The notes beneath the pieces were generated by a model, which was not told where the DNA came from, searched no databases, and saw nothing but the letters and a program-made list of their open reading frames with translations. A stretch of 64,000 bases of DNA from Astropecten irregularis (lineage: Eukaryota > Echinodermata > Asteroidea > Paxillosida > Astropectinidae). The stretch lies in assembly GCA_963971285.1 (NCBI GenBank), contig OZ020244.1, forward strand, positions 22,010,001 through 22,074,000, given 5' to 3'. Shown here piece by piece: positions 1-12,848 of the stretch; the stretch's first letter is position 1, and every line of letters starts with the position of its first letter. The position numbers were made by a program, and so were the translations under genes.

Positions 1-404
1 TCTCCGCAGTGATTCATCTTAATTTGGTTGAATAATACCAAGTAAGAAGTGTTACTGATCCCCTTACTTCATTGTGTTAAAAGCCAAATACATTTTTAGA
101 ACTTTAAAAAAAATAATCTATACCATTGATTTTTTTCGTTTATTTAATATTATTTTAGCATCAATCTCTATGGTATATGCTGCATTCTATGTTATAGGTA
201 GGCCTGAACAAGTTCGCCGGTATAATATTTCACAGCCCGTAGTTCACTTTCGATATCTCAAATAATGTCCTTGTTTCAACAGGCACCTGCCCATTGTTAA
301 TTGTGCATTCACATTCTCCTGAATCCGTTTCAGAACTGCGTATAGGTTTAACTATGTACAAAAATAACACGATTTAACACAAGTTTGGTTACAATAATAA
401 TAAA

Positions 405-724
405 ATAATTGAAAAAAGAGGATATTTGAGTAATCTCCCATGTACAATTCCCAGGTTGCAGCATTGCTGCGTGTATCATTGAAACGATCCTTGGGGTATG
501 GCGGTGTGTGTGTGGTTTCATGGATTCTGACTGCCAAACGAACAAAGATAATTGACTATTGGGGTGACCACCAACGTAGCGCTGGATGGCTCAGTTGATA
601 GAGCGCCTGTACGGTATTCAGGAGGTCGTCGGTTCGAAACCCGCTCCATGCAGTCAAATGTTCTTTGTTCACTTTTCAATGACTTTAAAAATTTAGTCAG
701 TTTCCCTTGTGATTATTTGATGAT
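405..724 (+). mobile_element. tRNA-derived SINE (family T1)
   Basis: The tRNA-like core at 582-655 has an A-box-like GGCTCAGTTGATAGAGCG and a B-box-like GGTTCGAAACCC. The 3' part ends in TTCTTTGTTCACTTTTCAATG, then CAGTTTCCCTTGTG and TTATTTGATGA. The same order recurs in six other places in the window. The 5' body (about 405-580) is shared with the copies near 15.9, 26.3 and 42.9 kb. Confidence 0.75.
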
Positions 725-1376
725 ATAAAATAATTATGCGTTGTGGCTTCGTGCCTGGCCCATAATAAAATGTACAGATTGAACGTGACGACAAAAGGTG
801 GAAAGTCGCCGGCATAATGAGACGCAGAATCTTGCGTCTTAAAGGTTTACTTGAAATCAAAACTCATATGAAGTTAAATACATCTGAATTGTTATAAAAC
901 CCAATCCGTCTATCGTTGTTTGTGGTAAATAATATTGTGTAATATATAATATACAATAATGACTAGTATAGGCTCCATCACCACAGCATGTGACATAAGC
1001 AACATTTTTATTTTTTCGTCGCGAAAAGTGGGGTGTTATTATGGGTCTATTTTCTATATAGAAATATAAATATACATTTATATAGTCATTATTTATGTAC
1101 AAAGCAATTTTTTTTAAAGCACTTTCACCCCTCTTCCTAATTTGATTACAGTAAACCTTAAATCAATTTTTGATATTGTGTTGCCTTATTTCAATTTCAG
1201 AGGCAGATTATAGCACAACCTGGCACCCACCCATACCCCGGCAAACGATTTTCTATCTAAAACGTTTGTATAATTACAGCGCCTGAACAATAACTAAAAT
1301 CCTATTTCCAATAATAGTGTGTATACAATATTGCACAATGCATCTTACCGTTAGTTATTAACAGCAAATTAAACTT

Positions 1377-1912
1377 AAAGGTACAGTACAGGATTGAAGA
1401 CATTGTGGGTAGCCGTGTCAGTCTATCGAAATGATAAAGAAAATTAGGGTAGCACTGTTTATTAATACCCATGTTGATGATGCTACACGTACGGTATTTA
1501 CATCTGATGAAGTAGTTGTTACTACGAAAGCTTATGTAGGTTTTCTCCTATAGTTAGTCTTTAGTACAGGATTGGTAGCATACCCAAACAGAAATGTTCA
1601 CAGATTTGCCTATAACTCTCAGGGTATGAAGATGGTGCTTGTATAATAGGAACATTCAGTTAAAATATTTCAGCCTGAAATGCTGTATTTATCCAGAAGT
1701 TAGTCAAACAGAGACCGAAAATCTTTTTGATCTCGGGGTAAGATCAAAACCATTCTTATGAAGAAATATTGAGACAGTTTTTACTATTTTTCTCGTGACT
1801 CAGATGTCCGAACGACCTCAAATTTCTACAGGTTTATTATATCATGTACATGCTGCATGGATCAGACAAAGTATGAATGCTGTTCTGTAACCAATCGTGT
1901 ATTATACCTTTA
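1377..1912 (+). mobile_element. AAAGGTA inverted-repeat element, subfamily Y
   Basis: It starts AAAGGTACAGTACAGGATTG and ends CCAATCGTGTATTATACCTTT. A second start-like TAGTACAGGATTGGTAGC at 1562 shows about 185 extra bases near the left end, either an insertion or a partial duplication. Confidence 0.6.
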
Positions 1913-2034
1913 TATTGGTGTCAGCTCTCAATAATCACAGGCGCCTTTATTACCTTGAAGGCTATAATTATAACCGTGGGCGATCGATATGAAATATTTC
2001 ATGTCATGGTTGGGCCACTATACGAGGTATATAG

Positions 2035-2174
2035 ACCGATCCGACGGCACGATTATAGGGGACATGCACCCTGCAAGAGTGCGGCGGAGCGTAATTAATT
2101 CTTTCGTTGCCGGACAAAAGGCAGCCAGGGACACCACAGTAATGACGGATGGTATTATGTGCCGTCGGATCGGT
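2035..2174. mobile_element. Inverted-repeat element with ACCGATCCGACGGCACGA ends
   Basis: The left end ACCGATCCGACGGCACGAT mirrors the right end TGCCGTCGGATCGGT. It shares GTTGCCGGACAAAAGGC with the copy at 13.4 kb. Confidence 0.7.
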
Positions 2175-4027
2175 GTATACTGAACTCATCTTAATTGTCT
2201 TTGCTATAATTTGACAAGATAAATAAATTATAATTAAATAATTACAACACGTGACTTTCTTTGGTATACAGATTCAAGATAAAATTATACAGTCTTAAGA
2301 TATATACATGTACTGTACTTTCAAGGCCAACTATAGCCATGGTCTTATCGAATAACTTGTTGAATATGTGATAGGGCCTAAAAATATAATATTAACGTTC
2401 TTATCACCATTCGAATGAGATCAAATGAGGCATGTTCACCTACCTCCATGATCAAACGAACGAAAATGGTTAACAAATACTATAAACGACTTGTTTAATT
2501 ACATCACAACTATAGTTATTTGTCATCCTGGTACAAACAAAATGATGTGTAGGCTATTACTACAAAGCCAAGCGGCAATTGTTACAAGGCCGAAAGCTGC
2601 AAACAGGTACAATTAGTCAAACAATTAAAGGGCCCCTGCAGTGCTTTTTCAGTCAGGTTATTTTATTGCCTTCAGACAGAGAATGTACGGACAGAAAATG
2701 GATGGCAAGTCTTATTTTGGTTTCAAACCAGCATTTGGTTTTCGTTTTAGTGGCTTTGCAAAATGGGAGATTTTCATACATACTCATGTGGGGAACCAAC
2801 AGCAAAAATATAATGAAAAAACATAAAAAATGAAGAGGCAAACTTGACCCACAGAAATGGTTGGTCAAAACAATTACACCACCAGTTGAGTGAAAGGAAC
2901 ATATTCAGCACAATAAAACCCATTGAGGGGGAAAGGTCTGTCAGAAACCTATAAAACAACCCAATTTTTTGTGCACAAAGCAATTGGGTTGCTGCTCTCA
3001 GTTCCCCCGATGACATCACAGTTTTGCTCATGAATATGGAAATTCTAATTAGCATACAAACAAAAAAACCTGTTGTTAACCCTGGAACAGTGTGAGGAAG
3101 TGGGTAAAATCAAAGGCCCATGTAACAATTTATTTCTGGCACATGTTCAAGCCATAATATTCCTATTGCAGAGACCCTTTAAACAACAAACTGCATGTGT
3201 GATGGTATAATGTGAATAATTGATTCCATTGGTGCATGAATTGCAGTCATGTTTCCATGTACAGTCATGATTGTGTATATAGGAATATTAATAAAATAAT
3301 GTTGTAGAGTTTGAAATTAATGTTCTCTTAATCCTGGCAAAAGATAAACAACAGTTCACCCACATTTTGGCTTCGAGCGGTTGCAGCTGCTTTTATAGAT
3401 GTAACTATTGAAGTATAGTTGCAAAAATAAGATAAAAATATAGAAATTATACTTCATATATTCCTTTTTAATCTTTCTGTTAGAATACTACGTTTTATTA
3501 TTATTATTACTACTATTATAATAATTATTTTTACTTTAGAACAAGTAACATTATCTCTAGTTTTAAATTGATGTTGCAGTTTCTTAGTACTGAGGTATTG
3601 GTCGTAATGTTATGACCATCAACATCAATATTAATGGACAAGCCATGCCTGCAGTTTTCGCCATGGCTGCGTCGGACTTCGGATAAATATAAAACATTAT
3701 AAACAAATATACAACTCGTGACGAAATCAATGAAGTCATGCCAATTAATCATTTTGCAGAAAGATATAAGTTCTAATAAAGAATATACTTTTTATAGAGG
3801 TCATTTTAATGAGGTCATTATACTATGATTAGATTTTGTACTACAGAGTAAAGTTCTGTTGTTTAAGCAGAGTGTATACACTGTCAATATATTCGGTAAC
3901 AATCTCACATTGCCCAGGTCCCTTGTTGATGAAAATGTTGTCAGTGTACACAGAGCAAAACGAGTCGGGTAACATGTCGCAGCAATGATCTCGGTAACAT
4001 GTTGGCCAGAATGTTGCTAGTGTACTA

Positions 4028-4268
4028 GGGCCCGTTTCATAGAGCTGCTTAAGCACGAAAATTTGCTTAAGCACCAAAAACCTTTGTGAATAAAACCAAT
4101 ATGCCAGCCACAACTCCTTGTGAATGTTATGCTCAGCAAACAATGGCTGAATACAAGTCAAAAGCAGTGAATATCACATGAAAATTTGGTTGCAATCCTG
4201 TTTGATCGAGGAGGACTTTTCATGCTTAAGCAAATTTTGTGCTTAAGCAGCTCCATGAAATTGGCCCC
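4028..4268. mobile_element. GGGGCCAATTTCAT inverted-repeat element
   Basis: The ends GGGCCCGTTTCATAGAGCTG and CAGCTCCATGAAATTGGCCC with inner GCTTAAGCA pairs are shared with 16639-16890 and 52024-52227. Confidence 0.75.
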
Positions 4269-4850
4269 TGGTGTGTTGCCCTAACTGGGCAACATATTAC
4301 CGAAAATGTTACCGACATTGTTGACAGTGTACACTCTGTTTAATAATATTATAAGGGATGATATTGGTTGAATTTTTCCCGATTTCAGACCTCAATCAAA
4401 TTGAGCGGGTTTCATTCGAACTTTAGGCTAAAATAATAAAAATGGCGTCTCTTAACTATGACAGACCATTATAACGGACATCAATTTCCGTGATAGTGTT
4501 GAGCGCAATCTTTCAACCTGCGCAATCTTTAACCCTTTTGTCCGAAGTGATTTTTTTATATAGAAAACATGTGAGGCTATATATCCAATGTTTTAACCTA
4601 GGCCGAACTGAAGTGAAGGAAGGTACATGCCACGGTTAAAAGAAAAATCCCAAATGAATGTTAAATTCAAAATTGCGCACGGCCCAGTTTGAAACTTGCA
4701 CAGGCGTCAACATTGCGCTCAACAATGATATTGAAACCGCTTCATTTCGCGTGGTGCAAGGTGCGAGTCCCGCCACAGTCAAGTCGGTTGCTGCCCAGGC
4801 TAGGGTCTACTCATCCCAGCGGATTTTCTTTCTGCAGACGAATGTCCGTT

Positions 4851-5050
4851 NNNNNNNNNNNNNNNNNNNNNNNNNNNNNNNNNNNNNNNNNNNNNNNNNN
4901 NNNNNNNNNNNNNNNNNNNNNNNNNNNNNNNNNNNNNNNNNNNNNNNNNNNNNNNNNNNNNNNNNNNNNNNNNNNNNNNNNNNNNNNNNNNNNNNNNNNN
5001 NNNNNNNNNNNNNNNNNNNNNNNNNNNNNNNNNNNNNNNNNNNNNNNNNN
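4851..5050. other. Assembly gap of 200 N
   Basis: Exactly 200 unknown bases. The round number suggests a scaffold gap of unknown true size. It lies left of the LINE and may hide its 5' flank. Confidence 0.99.
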
Positions 5051-5627
5051 TATGTCTTATTAGGGGTCGAAAAACATGTACATAATAGCCTACACAACTT
5101 GTTTTCTTTTTATGCAATTGGCGCTTAATAACTGAAAGAAATTCAGTATTTTCAAGGTTTTTTTTCAATTTTTTTTTTTTTTTTTTGGGGGGGGGGCTCA
5201 ATTAACAGCCCATAGGAAAAACAATACAGAAAACACCGGCCGGTTTGTCAACATGAATTCACGTATATACTCCATCAAGTACACAATGTTGTGTTTCTAA
5301 ATAGGCCCTACGCTAATAATTTTGAAGTGACCATAATATTGGGCTCTATCTGGAGGGCGCCCCACTGGATGGCAGCACCTCTAAACTCCTCTCATTACTT
5401 GTCTCAAAAGTGAAGTTTTGTGCTACAATATTTGAACTTGATGATCATCTACAGTGAGAGTATGTCATAAGGATACCACTGGACCGTTTCCATGACATTT
5501 GACTGATTATTTCGATCTCAGGAGAAGGGTAACTCTGTACCTAAATTTGATGCATTACCCATGTAGTTACTATGTACTTGGTATAGCATGACCAGAGTGC
5601 TGCCTCCAACCAACAAGCCGATCTTTA

Positions 5628-8432
5628 TTGTACTGTAGGTGTGATCACCTTACTGGACTAATTGGTAGCTTCCTAACACCTCCCCCCAATAATACAATGG
5701 ATGCTAGTGCCTGGATAGTGATCTTACTGTTACTGACTGGGCAGGTCTGCCTATCTCAACAATGCCCAGGCTCTGCTACACAGAAACCAATGTACACCTA
5801 TGTTCATCATCAACTGTGTTTCCATGAAATCCAACTCGTTCGGCTGAGATATCTGGGAAAGCGCATTGTTTACTATGACAATACATGTGCATCTTTCCAG
5901 ATTGAAATACTGGTATCTGGTGACATCAATCCCAACCCTGGTCCAAATCGTAATCTGATTGAAACTGAAGCAGAGCATAAAAACTATGACACAAAACAAC
6001 CTAGGCTAGTCTACAGTCCTGAACATTTAACTGCCTTGAACACAGGTTTCAGGCGTACCCATCAACAAGTACCCCGACTAACTACTGAAGTTTTGAATAC
6101 GATCACCTCCCTTGGTATTAACTCACATTTTCGGAGGAAACATTTTCGGAGAAAATGCCGTGGAAAGAGAGGCGGCCGACGCAAACCGTTGTTCCAAGCT
6201 GATAATCACTTACCCGACAAAGCAGTTCATCAAATCCCTGTCTGTATCCCAACTGTGTGTAGACGTAAATTGCACAACTGTCAACCAAAAACGGCCAATT
6301 TGGCAAATCTGATACCATTGGACCGTGAGACATATGATAAATTAAATGTAAGCTGTTGGAATGCACATTCAATTCGGAACAAATCTGCTCTTCTCTGTGA
6401 CCACATCATGGACAAAAATGTCGACATTATGTTCGTAGTAGAAACATGGCTTCGCAGTGATGACCCTGTAGTTATCTCCGAGTGCACACCCCCCGGATAT
6501 ACGTTCCTCAACGTCCCACGAGCCGGAAATGACTGCCACGGTGGGGTAGCGGTCATTTTTAGATCGCCGTTGAATCTGACATTTGCAAATATTGTCTCTG
6601 CCCATGCTACGTTTGAGATGGCTTGCGTTACAGATCCTATGAAGCAGGTGTGCTTCATTGTGATATATCGTCCACCACCTTCAGCGAAGAACCGTTTTAA
6701 GACATCTGACTTTCTTATCGAATTCGATGACCTCTTGGATGAAGTCACCCTTATGTCTAGCAAAATCCTTTTGCTAGGCGATTTCAACATTCAGGTAGAC
6801 ATCGCAGGAAAGTCAGATGTGTCCCAGTTCCTCACATCGATCAGTGATTGCCGTCTCTACCAACATATACATGAACCGACTCATCAACTAGGTCACACTC
6901 TTGACCTCATCATCTCCCGCCCCGAAGACTGTCTTGTTCAAGACACCACAGTTTCTAATATTTTGAATTCAGATCACTTCGTCACTAATTGTGCAATCAA
7001 CTACATGACACCCGCACGCACAAAGATCACCTCAAACTCAAGAAATTATCGCAGCATTGATAATGACTCCTTTGCCAAGGATCTTGAGATTGCATTTCAA
7101 TCCTTCCCTTACACAAGCGATGTCGAGCGTCAGGTGGTTTATTACAACGAGACAATAGCTTCTGTCCTCGATAAGCACTGTCCGGTCACCACCCGAAATC
7201 ACAGGTTCAAATCGCAACCTGTTTGGTACAACAGTGACATTCATCTTGCCAGACGTAAAAGACGTAAACTTGAACGAAAATGGAGGAAATCGGGAAACCC
7301 CGAAGACCATCTCTTGTATCTAGACGAAATCCATGGTTTTACAAGACTTACAAGACAAGCGAAATCGGAACATTACACAAAGCAACTCTCCACAGCTGAC
7401 ACCAGAACTGTCTTCAAGACAGTGAACACTCTTCTCAATAGAAATGCCCCTGCTCTTCCATGTACCAATTCCATCAATACTCTGTGTGACAGGTTCAGCA
7501 AGTTCTTTGATGACAAAATCCTAAAAATCAGGGAGAACATTAATGCAACATCATGTACTGATCTGCCACCAATAACTCATAACCCACTTGAACAAGCTCC
7601 ACGCGAAGTTCCTGATGAATTGACAGAACTCAACCTTGCTGATTACGGGGAAGTTCGCAAAATCATCATAAATTCTAACAATAAATCCTGTGTATTAGAC
7701 CCACTTCCTACGTGGCTTCTGAAACAAAACATCAGTACCATTGTTCCGGTTATACTATCCATAGTAAACACAACATTATCTACAGCAACATTTCCAGCAA
7801 CATTGAAGGATGCAGTGATCACACCTCTATTGAAAAATCCTTCCTCAGACAAGGATACTTTAAAAAACTATAGACCGGTTTCAAACATTGCTTTTCTTTC
7901 TAAAGTAATTGAAAAATCTGTTTTAAAGCGTATCTGTGAACACATTGATAATAATCACTTGAACTGTAAATATCAATCAGCTTACAGGTCTGGCCACAGC
8001 ACGGAGACGGCTCTGTTGAAAGTCAAAAGTGATATCATGCATGCGATTGACAATCAACAGGCCGTCTTTGTGGTGTTGCTAGACCTGTCTGCTGCATTTG
8101 ATACTATTGACCATAGTATTCTGTTGAATAGATTGTTTAATGTTTTCGGACTCAGGAATAAGATTATTAACTGGTTTAAGACTTACCTTTGTAACAGAAC
8201 ATGTAAAGTTAAGATTGCCAACGACTTCTCTGTTTCCAGAGTACTAACTTATGGTCTACCTCAAGGTTCCTGTGTTGGACCTCAGCTGTTCTCATATTAT
8301 ATTCACCCTCTTGAAAACATTATCAAGCATTATCCCAGTGTCAAATTCCACTTTTACGCAGACGACATCCAGTTATATGTTGCGCTGATCCACGGAAGCC
8401 TGGGGATACAGACCATGCTCTTTCTATTTTAA
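5628..8432 (+). pseudogene. LINE polyprotein, part 1: signal-like leader, 2A-like motif, endonuclease, RT
   Basis: The likely true start is the second ATG (5697, residue 24 of the frame), giving a leader with core WIVILLLLTGQV. Residues 98-106 read GDINPNPGP, related to the 2A-like NPGP motifs of deuterostome LINEs but with Asn where the canonical motif has Glu. An AP-type endonuclease follows: WNAHSIRNK near residue 244, GDFN near 384, HTLDLII near 423 and SDHF near 446. The reverse transcriptase includes NYRPVSN near 747, LLDLSAAFDTIDH, GLPQGS and the catalytic YADD at 910-913. After YADDIQLY the frame departs from the family consensus and stops at 8432. Confidence 0.85.
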
Positions 8433-8455
8433 CAAGCTGTATCTCTGATATTAAG

Positions 8456-9208
8456 ATGTGGATGTGCCAGAATAAGCTTTGTCTTAACAATGACAAAACG
8501 GAATTGTTTGTCGCAGCAAAGGCAAGAACTCTTAAAATGTTACCTGATATCTCTCTTGAAATTGGCAATACCATAATCAAACCGTCCTCAACTATAAAAA
8601 ATCTTGGTGTAGTGTTTGATAGTACAATGACTATGTCTCATCATGTTTCCTCCATTTGTAAAACTGTAAATTTTCATCTAAGAAATTTATCACGTATTAG
8701 GAGCTTAATTGATGAAGTAACATGTCACCATGCAGTTCGTGCTCTAGTCACATCCCGTATTGATTATGGAAACTCCCTACTTATAGGATTATCTAGCAAA
8801 GATAAAAGCCGACTTCAACGTCTCCAAAATAGGGCAGCTAAATTAATTTTTATGGCAAAAAAGTATGATCATGTCTCACCCCTCCTTCAACAGCTCCACT
8901 GGCTTCCTATTCATCAACGCATTGATTTCAAACTGTTAACTATTATCTATAAATGTTTGAATGAAAGTGCTCCATCTTACCTCACTGATCTCATCGTTCC
9001 ATATAAGCCTAATCGACCACTTCGTTCTAGTTCAGATACCAGGATCTTAACAAAACCACAAACCCGATCATCCTCATCTGCCAAAGGTTTTTATGCAGCT
9101 GCTCCAAACCTCTGGAATGATCTTCCATATGGAATTCGTCATGCTGAAACTCTCACCCAATTCAAAACCTCACTCAAAACTCACTTATTCCAGACTTTTG
9201 TTGAGTAG
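8456..9208 (+). pseudogene. LINE polyprotein, part 2: RT thumb and C-terminal domain, shifted frame
   Basis: This continues the LINE protein in another frame. It shows CQNKLCLNNDKTE (RT motif after YADD), KNLGVVFD, SRIDYGNSL, LQRLQNRAAKLI, LHWLPIHQRIDFKLL and the terminal FYAAAPNLWNDLP segment, all standard for CR1/L2-like elements. Family-like codons extend upstream of the first ATG to about 8380, so the lesion is one small indel between about 8367 and 8385. The gap between the two frames is not a real intergenic spacer. Confidence 0.85.
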
Positions 9209-9767
9209 CTTTGTATTGTAACTGTAATTTGTATTGTGTTCCAGTTATTGTAAAGCGTTGTGATACCATTGTGTAAGAACGCTATATAAATGCCTTAATT
9301 ATTATTATTATTATTATTATCTGTTGACCTACATCTACTTGTATACCGGTATACTGCTCGGCGTTGTTAGACCATAACATGTCTTTCAGTGAATTTCGTT
9401 TGCAATGATACTCGCCTCAGAAAAGATCGAAAATAATTATTTTCAACTCAGAGATTCTATATTTTCTAGTACGCGTGTCCCATATATTTTATGTAAACGT
9501 GTCTACCATAAAAAAAAATGAAAAATGAAATAAGAAATACATCTATATATAGATGGAACCTTCCACAGCCTTGATGGAAACCAGTCAGGCAACTCATTCG
9601 TTAGCAATAGCCTAAGGATGGGGGTCATCATATGTGTCCGCGATCAATACGGAATGAAAACTGTTTTTGTTGTCAGGAGAATGCAAAAACATGACTGCTT
9701 CTAACGTGAAAGAGGTTTTTTACCGATGAGAAAATTGTATAAAGCGAGTCCTCTACAATAATATCGA

Positions 9768-10307
9768 ACTAAAACCCAAACCCAAAAACCAAAACAAAAA
9801 CAAAAAACTAAGAACCGAGAACCGAGAACCGAGAACCAAAACTAAAACCAAAACCAAAACCAAAACCAAGAACCAAAACCAAAACCCAAAACCCAAAACC
9901 AAAACCAAAACCAAAACCAAAACCAAAACCAAAACCAAAACCAAAACCAAAACCAAAACCAAAACCAAAACCAAAACCAAAAACCAAGAACAAAAACCAA
10001 AACCAAGAACCAAAACCAAAACCAAAAACCAAAACCACAACCAAAACCAAGAACCAAAACCAAAACCAAAAACCAAAACCACAACTAAAACCAAAACCAC
10101 AACTAAAACCAAAACCAAAACCAAAACCAAAACCAAGAACCAAAACCAAGAACCAAAACCAAAACCACAACCAAAACCAAAAACAAAACCACATTCAAAA
10201 CCAAATCCAAAACCAAAACCAAAACCAAAAACCAAAACCAAAAACCAAAACCAAAACCAAATCCAAAACCAAAACTAAAACCAAAGCCACAACCAAAACC
10301 AAAACAC
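9768..10307. repeat. CCAAAA hexamer array
   Basis: About 540 bases of CCAAAA units with AAGAACC, CCACAA and CCAAAAA variants. Long apparent minus-strand frames here (Gly/Phe/Val/Leu repeats) are artefacts of the array. Confidence 0.95.
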
Positions 10308-11418
10308 TATAATGGCAAACAAAAAAATCATGTTTTGACAAAAACGGCTTTGAATAATTTGTCTATACCACTTCTTTTCTGGCCAATTTAATTCAGGGAA
10401 AAGGTTACTGAAATAAATTTATTTTAAAATGACATACTGAAAGTATATTTTATGTTTCACCCATTTTCTATGATTATTTTTCTCATTGGAGGCATTTTAA
10501 ACTCGATACTCCCTCACACAATCAATGTTGACCAGGGTGTAAATCTATGTTATGCAAACTCAATACCAATGATATGTAGGGCAAAAGGGTGTATCTTGTG
10601 TTACACAATTCATATTATAATGTTTCTGTCTTAGCAAAGAGATGTATCTGAAATGGCGGTGAATGACCTTAATGAGATATCACATGCTAGCTTTAAAACA
10701 ATGCATCGTATGAACTTGAAACTGCGCCCAATGGGAAAAGCGCCCCCACTTTGCCAAGAACCGTTTCAATCTCAAAAATCGTGCTAAATGAGTTACACCC
10801 TTTTGCCATCACAGAGCCTAAAACCTTCCCCCCTTTTTTTCGGTGACACCGCAGTATGCCAACGGATGCCATTTATAAAGCACTCGGCCCGTTTTGACAC
10901 TTTGTGGCAACGTCGAAGAAAACCCAATGGCGATAAATAATTAGGTACAATTCTGACGACACGAAAAGAGTCTGAACATCATCGACATTGCATCGTAATT
11001 TTGTTTGTTAGAATTATTTTCAGAATTAACACTCGTGTCAATCATCTAGTTTTCAATGTGTTTCATAACTTCACCTGACGCTGGTGTCAAGGTCTGCAAT
11101 CGATACCGTGCTATATTTGAACTCACCCTGCAACATCACCCATCATCATCCATGCATACATAAATAACAATACAGGCAGGAAACAACAATAATCGATATA
11201 CCTTGAAGCTCGACTTCAGGAGGCCATTCGTTGCGTGGCAATAGAGTATACCGGTAAATATACTGTACATGTCTAGGTTTGGTTTGATTACAATTACGGT
11301 CTTCCAACTTTGGTTTATCAGCGCAAAATATGAAAATAACATGTTTATAAATTATCTGAGAAATCATGTTCATAATAGCTGCTTAGTATGTTTATTTTGA
11401 GAGATAGGTATTTGGTTT

Positions 11419-11530
11419 AAAGGTAGTATCATACTTTGGTAAGAGACCAAAACAGAAATGTTCACAGATTTACGTATAACTTTCAGGGAATGAAGATGGA
11501 TACACAAGATATTGGTTTAGTTTCATGGGC
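11419..11530 (+). mobile_element. AAAGGTA element, subfamily X, truncated
   Basis: It has the left end AAAGGTAGTATCATACTTTG and the shared core TTCACAGATTTACGTATAAC, then breaks off. The right end is missing. Confidence 0.6.
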
Positions 11531-12650
11531 GGTAGTGCACACAAATCTCTTATTCTAAGGAACACAACTAATCAGATATTCAATATTATTTTTTTGATGG
11601 GTGGGGATTCGAGATGCTTTTTTTTTTTGGGGGGGGGGGGGGGGTTGTCGCGTTTTATTCAAATTGTCGAGGTTTAAAACTAAGGAAGTGTATTTAGGAC
11701 ATAAACTGTACTCAAACCCGGCGGAATATTAATCAGCCCGAGCGGAAAAGTGGAGCACGATTTCTTTTTCAGTATGTCTTAAAGGCACTTCCGTATACTT
11801 CTGTACAAACCTTTGTCTTACTTGTTTTAATTATCCTACAACGGATCTTCACAGTGAAACCGCCATTTTGAATGTGCCCAAAATCGTTGTTAAAAACAGA
11901 ATGATTTTTCCATAAATGACACGATCGACAAAATGAGAAAAAAATGCACAGTTGTGCCATCTCATAAACAGGCCTTTGTGTTAGGTCAAAGTATGTAGTC
12001 AAAGGAGCAAAGGTCTGAAAACCCTCTTATTAAGGAGTAAGCTCAAAACCCACTACATCTATGGTTTGACTTCATAAAATGGAAGTTTATACCATTAACA
12101 GCTTTGCTAAGGTAGTATGTGACTTCAAATTGTGGTATCACTATTGAGAAAATGGGGTATCATTTGAGGATCAACAAAAAACAAGTTTCACTTTCCCACA
12201 ATGCAACTGAAAAAAGGGGCGTGGTCGTATTTTCTGCCCTCCCCCTCCAAGTCCTTGATATGTATTTGGGTGAATGATTATGTGATATATAATTCATAAT
12301 CCATTCACAGAGAAATAGCATTTAAACAAAATAAGTCAGACGAAAGAGCTTAAACCCATTATTTTGTTGAATTTTCTTTTGTTTTCTTAACTTTTTGGGG
12401 AAATATTGCAATAATTTGTGTGATATTACACAAAAGTGCTACCACAATTTGAGGCCACAAATGTTCTCTAATGAGGTCTATTCCATCAATTTCTAAAGTC
12501 AGACCTTAGATGTAGTCGGGGTTGAGAACTCTAATTTTTCCATGGTCCATGCTCCTTGTCTAATGAATGATATTCTTCATTCTTTATTAATCTTGAATGT
12601 TAATGATTTTTCGTTGGGAGATATAAATATGCAAATTAGGAAATTTGGCT

Positions 12651-12848
12651 TATCATTCACCGACGTATATATAATGAGCCCTGCATACTCAGTGCTTGTT
12701 GACACATCATACACTGGCTCAAGAGGCATCTGCACGAGTGAGCAGGAGGTCGTGGGTTCCAATCCCACCAGAGCCAGTGCATGATTTGTCCATGTGCACT
12801 CAACAAGGACCGTGTATGCAGTGCTCGTCTACGTCGGTGAAGGGCAAA
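12651..12848. mobile_element. Inverted-repeat element with tRNA-like core (family T2)
   Basis: The ends TCACCGACGTA and TACGTCGGTGA are inverted, and TGCATACTCAGTGCTTGTTGA mirrors the right side. Inside, CTGGCTC and GAGCCAG can form an acceptor stem around GTGGGTTCCAATCCCAC, a perfect T-arm-like motif. Confidence 0.6.

Larger units (their letters stand above)
1..5627. other. Gene-poor region with repeats
   Basis: No exon was recognised. The stretch holds a SINE (about 405-724), an AAAGGTA-type element (1377-1912), an inverted-repeat element (2035-2174), a GGGGCCAATTTCAT-type element (4028-4268) and the gap. About 2400-4000 is AT-rich with no recognisable signal. Short poly-T and poly-G runs lie at 5159-5196. 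Confidence 0.7.
5628..9320 (+). mobile_element. CR1/L2-like non-LTR retrotransposon (LINE), near full length
   Basis: The element has an endonuclease and reverse transcriptase frame followed by the typical C-terminal domain, then a short 3' UTR with AACGCTATATAAATGCC and a TTA trinucleotide tail at about 9299-9320. The TTA tail and the small stem near it are typical of CR1/L2/Rex-type LINEs. The 5' boundary is uncertain and may begin near 5340. The frame is broken near 8370, so this copy should not encode an active enzyme. Confidence 0.85.

Noticed and set aside
582-655. A true tRNA gene
   Set aside because: The cloverleaf outline is there, but the anticodon loop is not canonical and the same sequence recurs with a fixed flanking body and tail, so it is a SINE.
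3841-4161. 106-codon minus-strand frame
   Set aside because: It lies across the GGGGCCAATTTCAT element and has no family resemblance.
9753-10241. Long minus-strand frames rich in Gly, Phe, Val and Leu
   Set aside because: They are translations of the CCAAAA array in several frames at once. There are no splice sites or family features.
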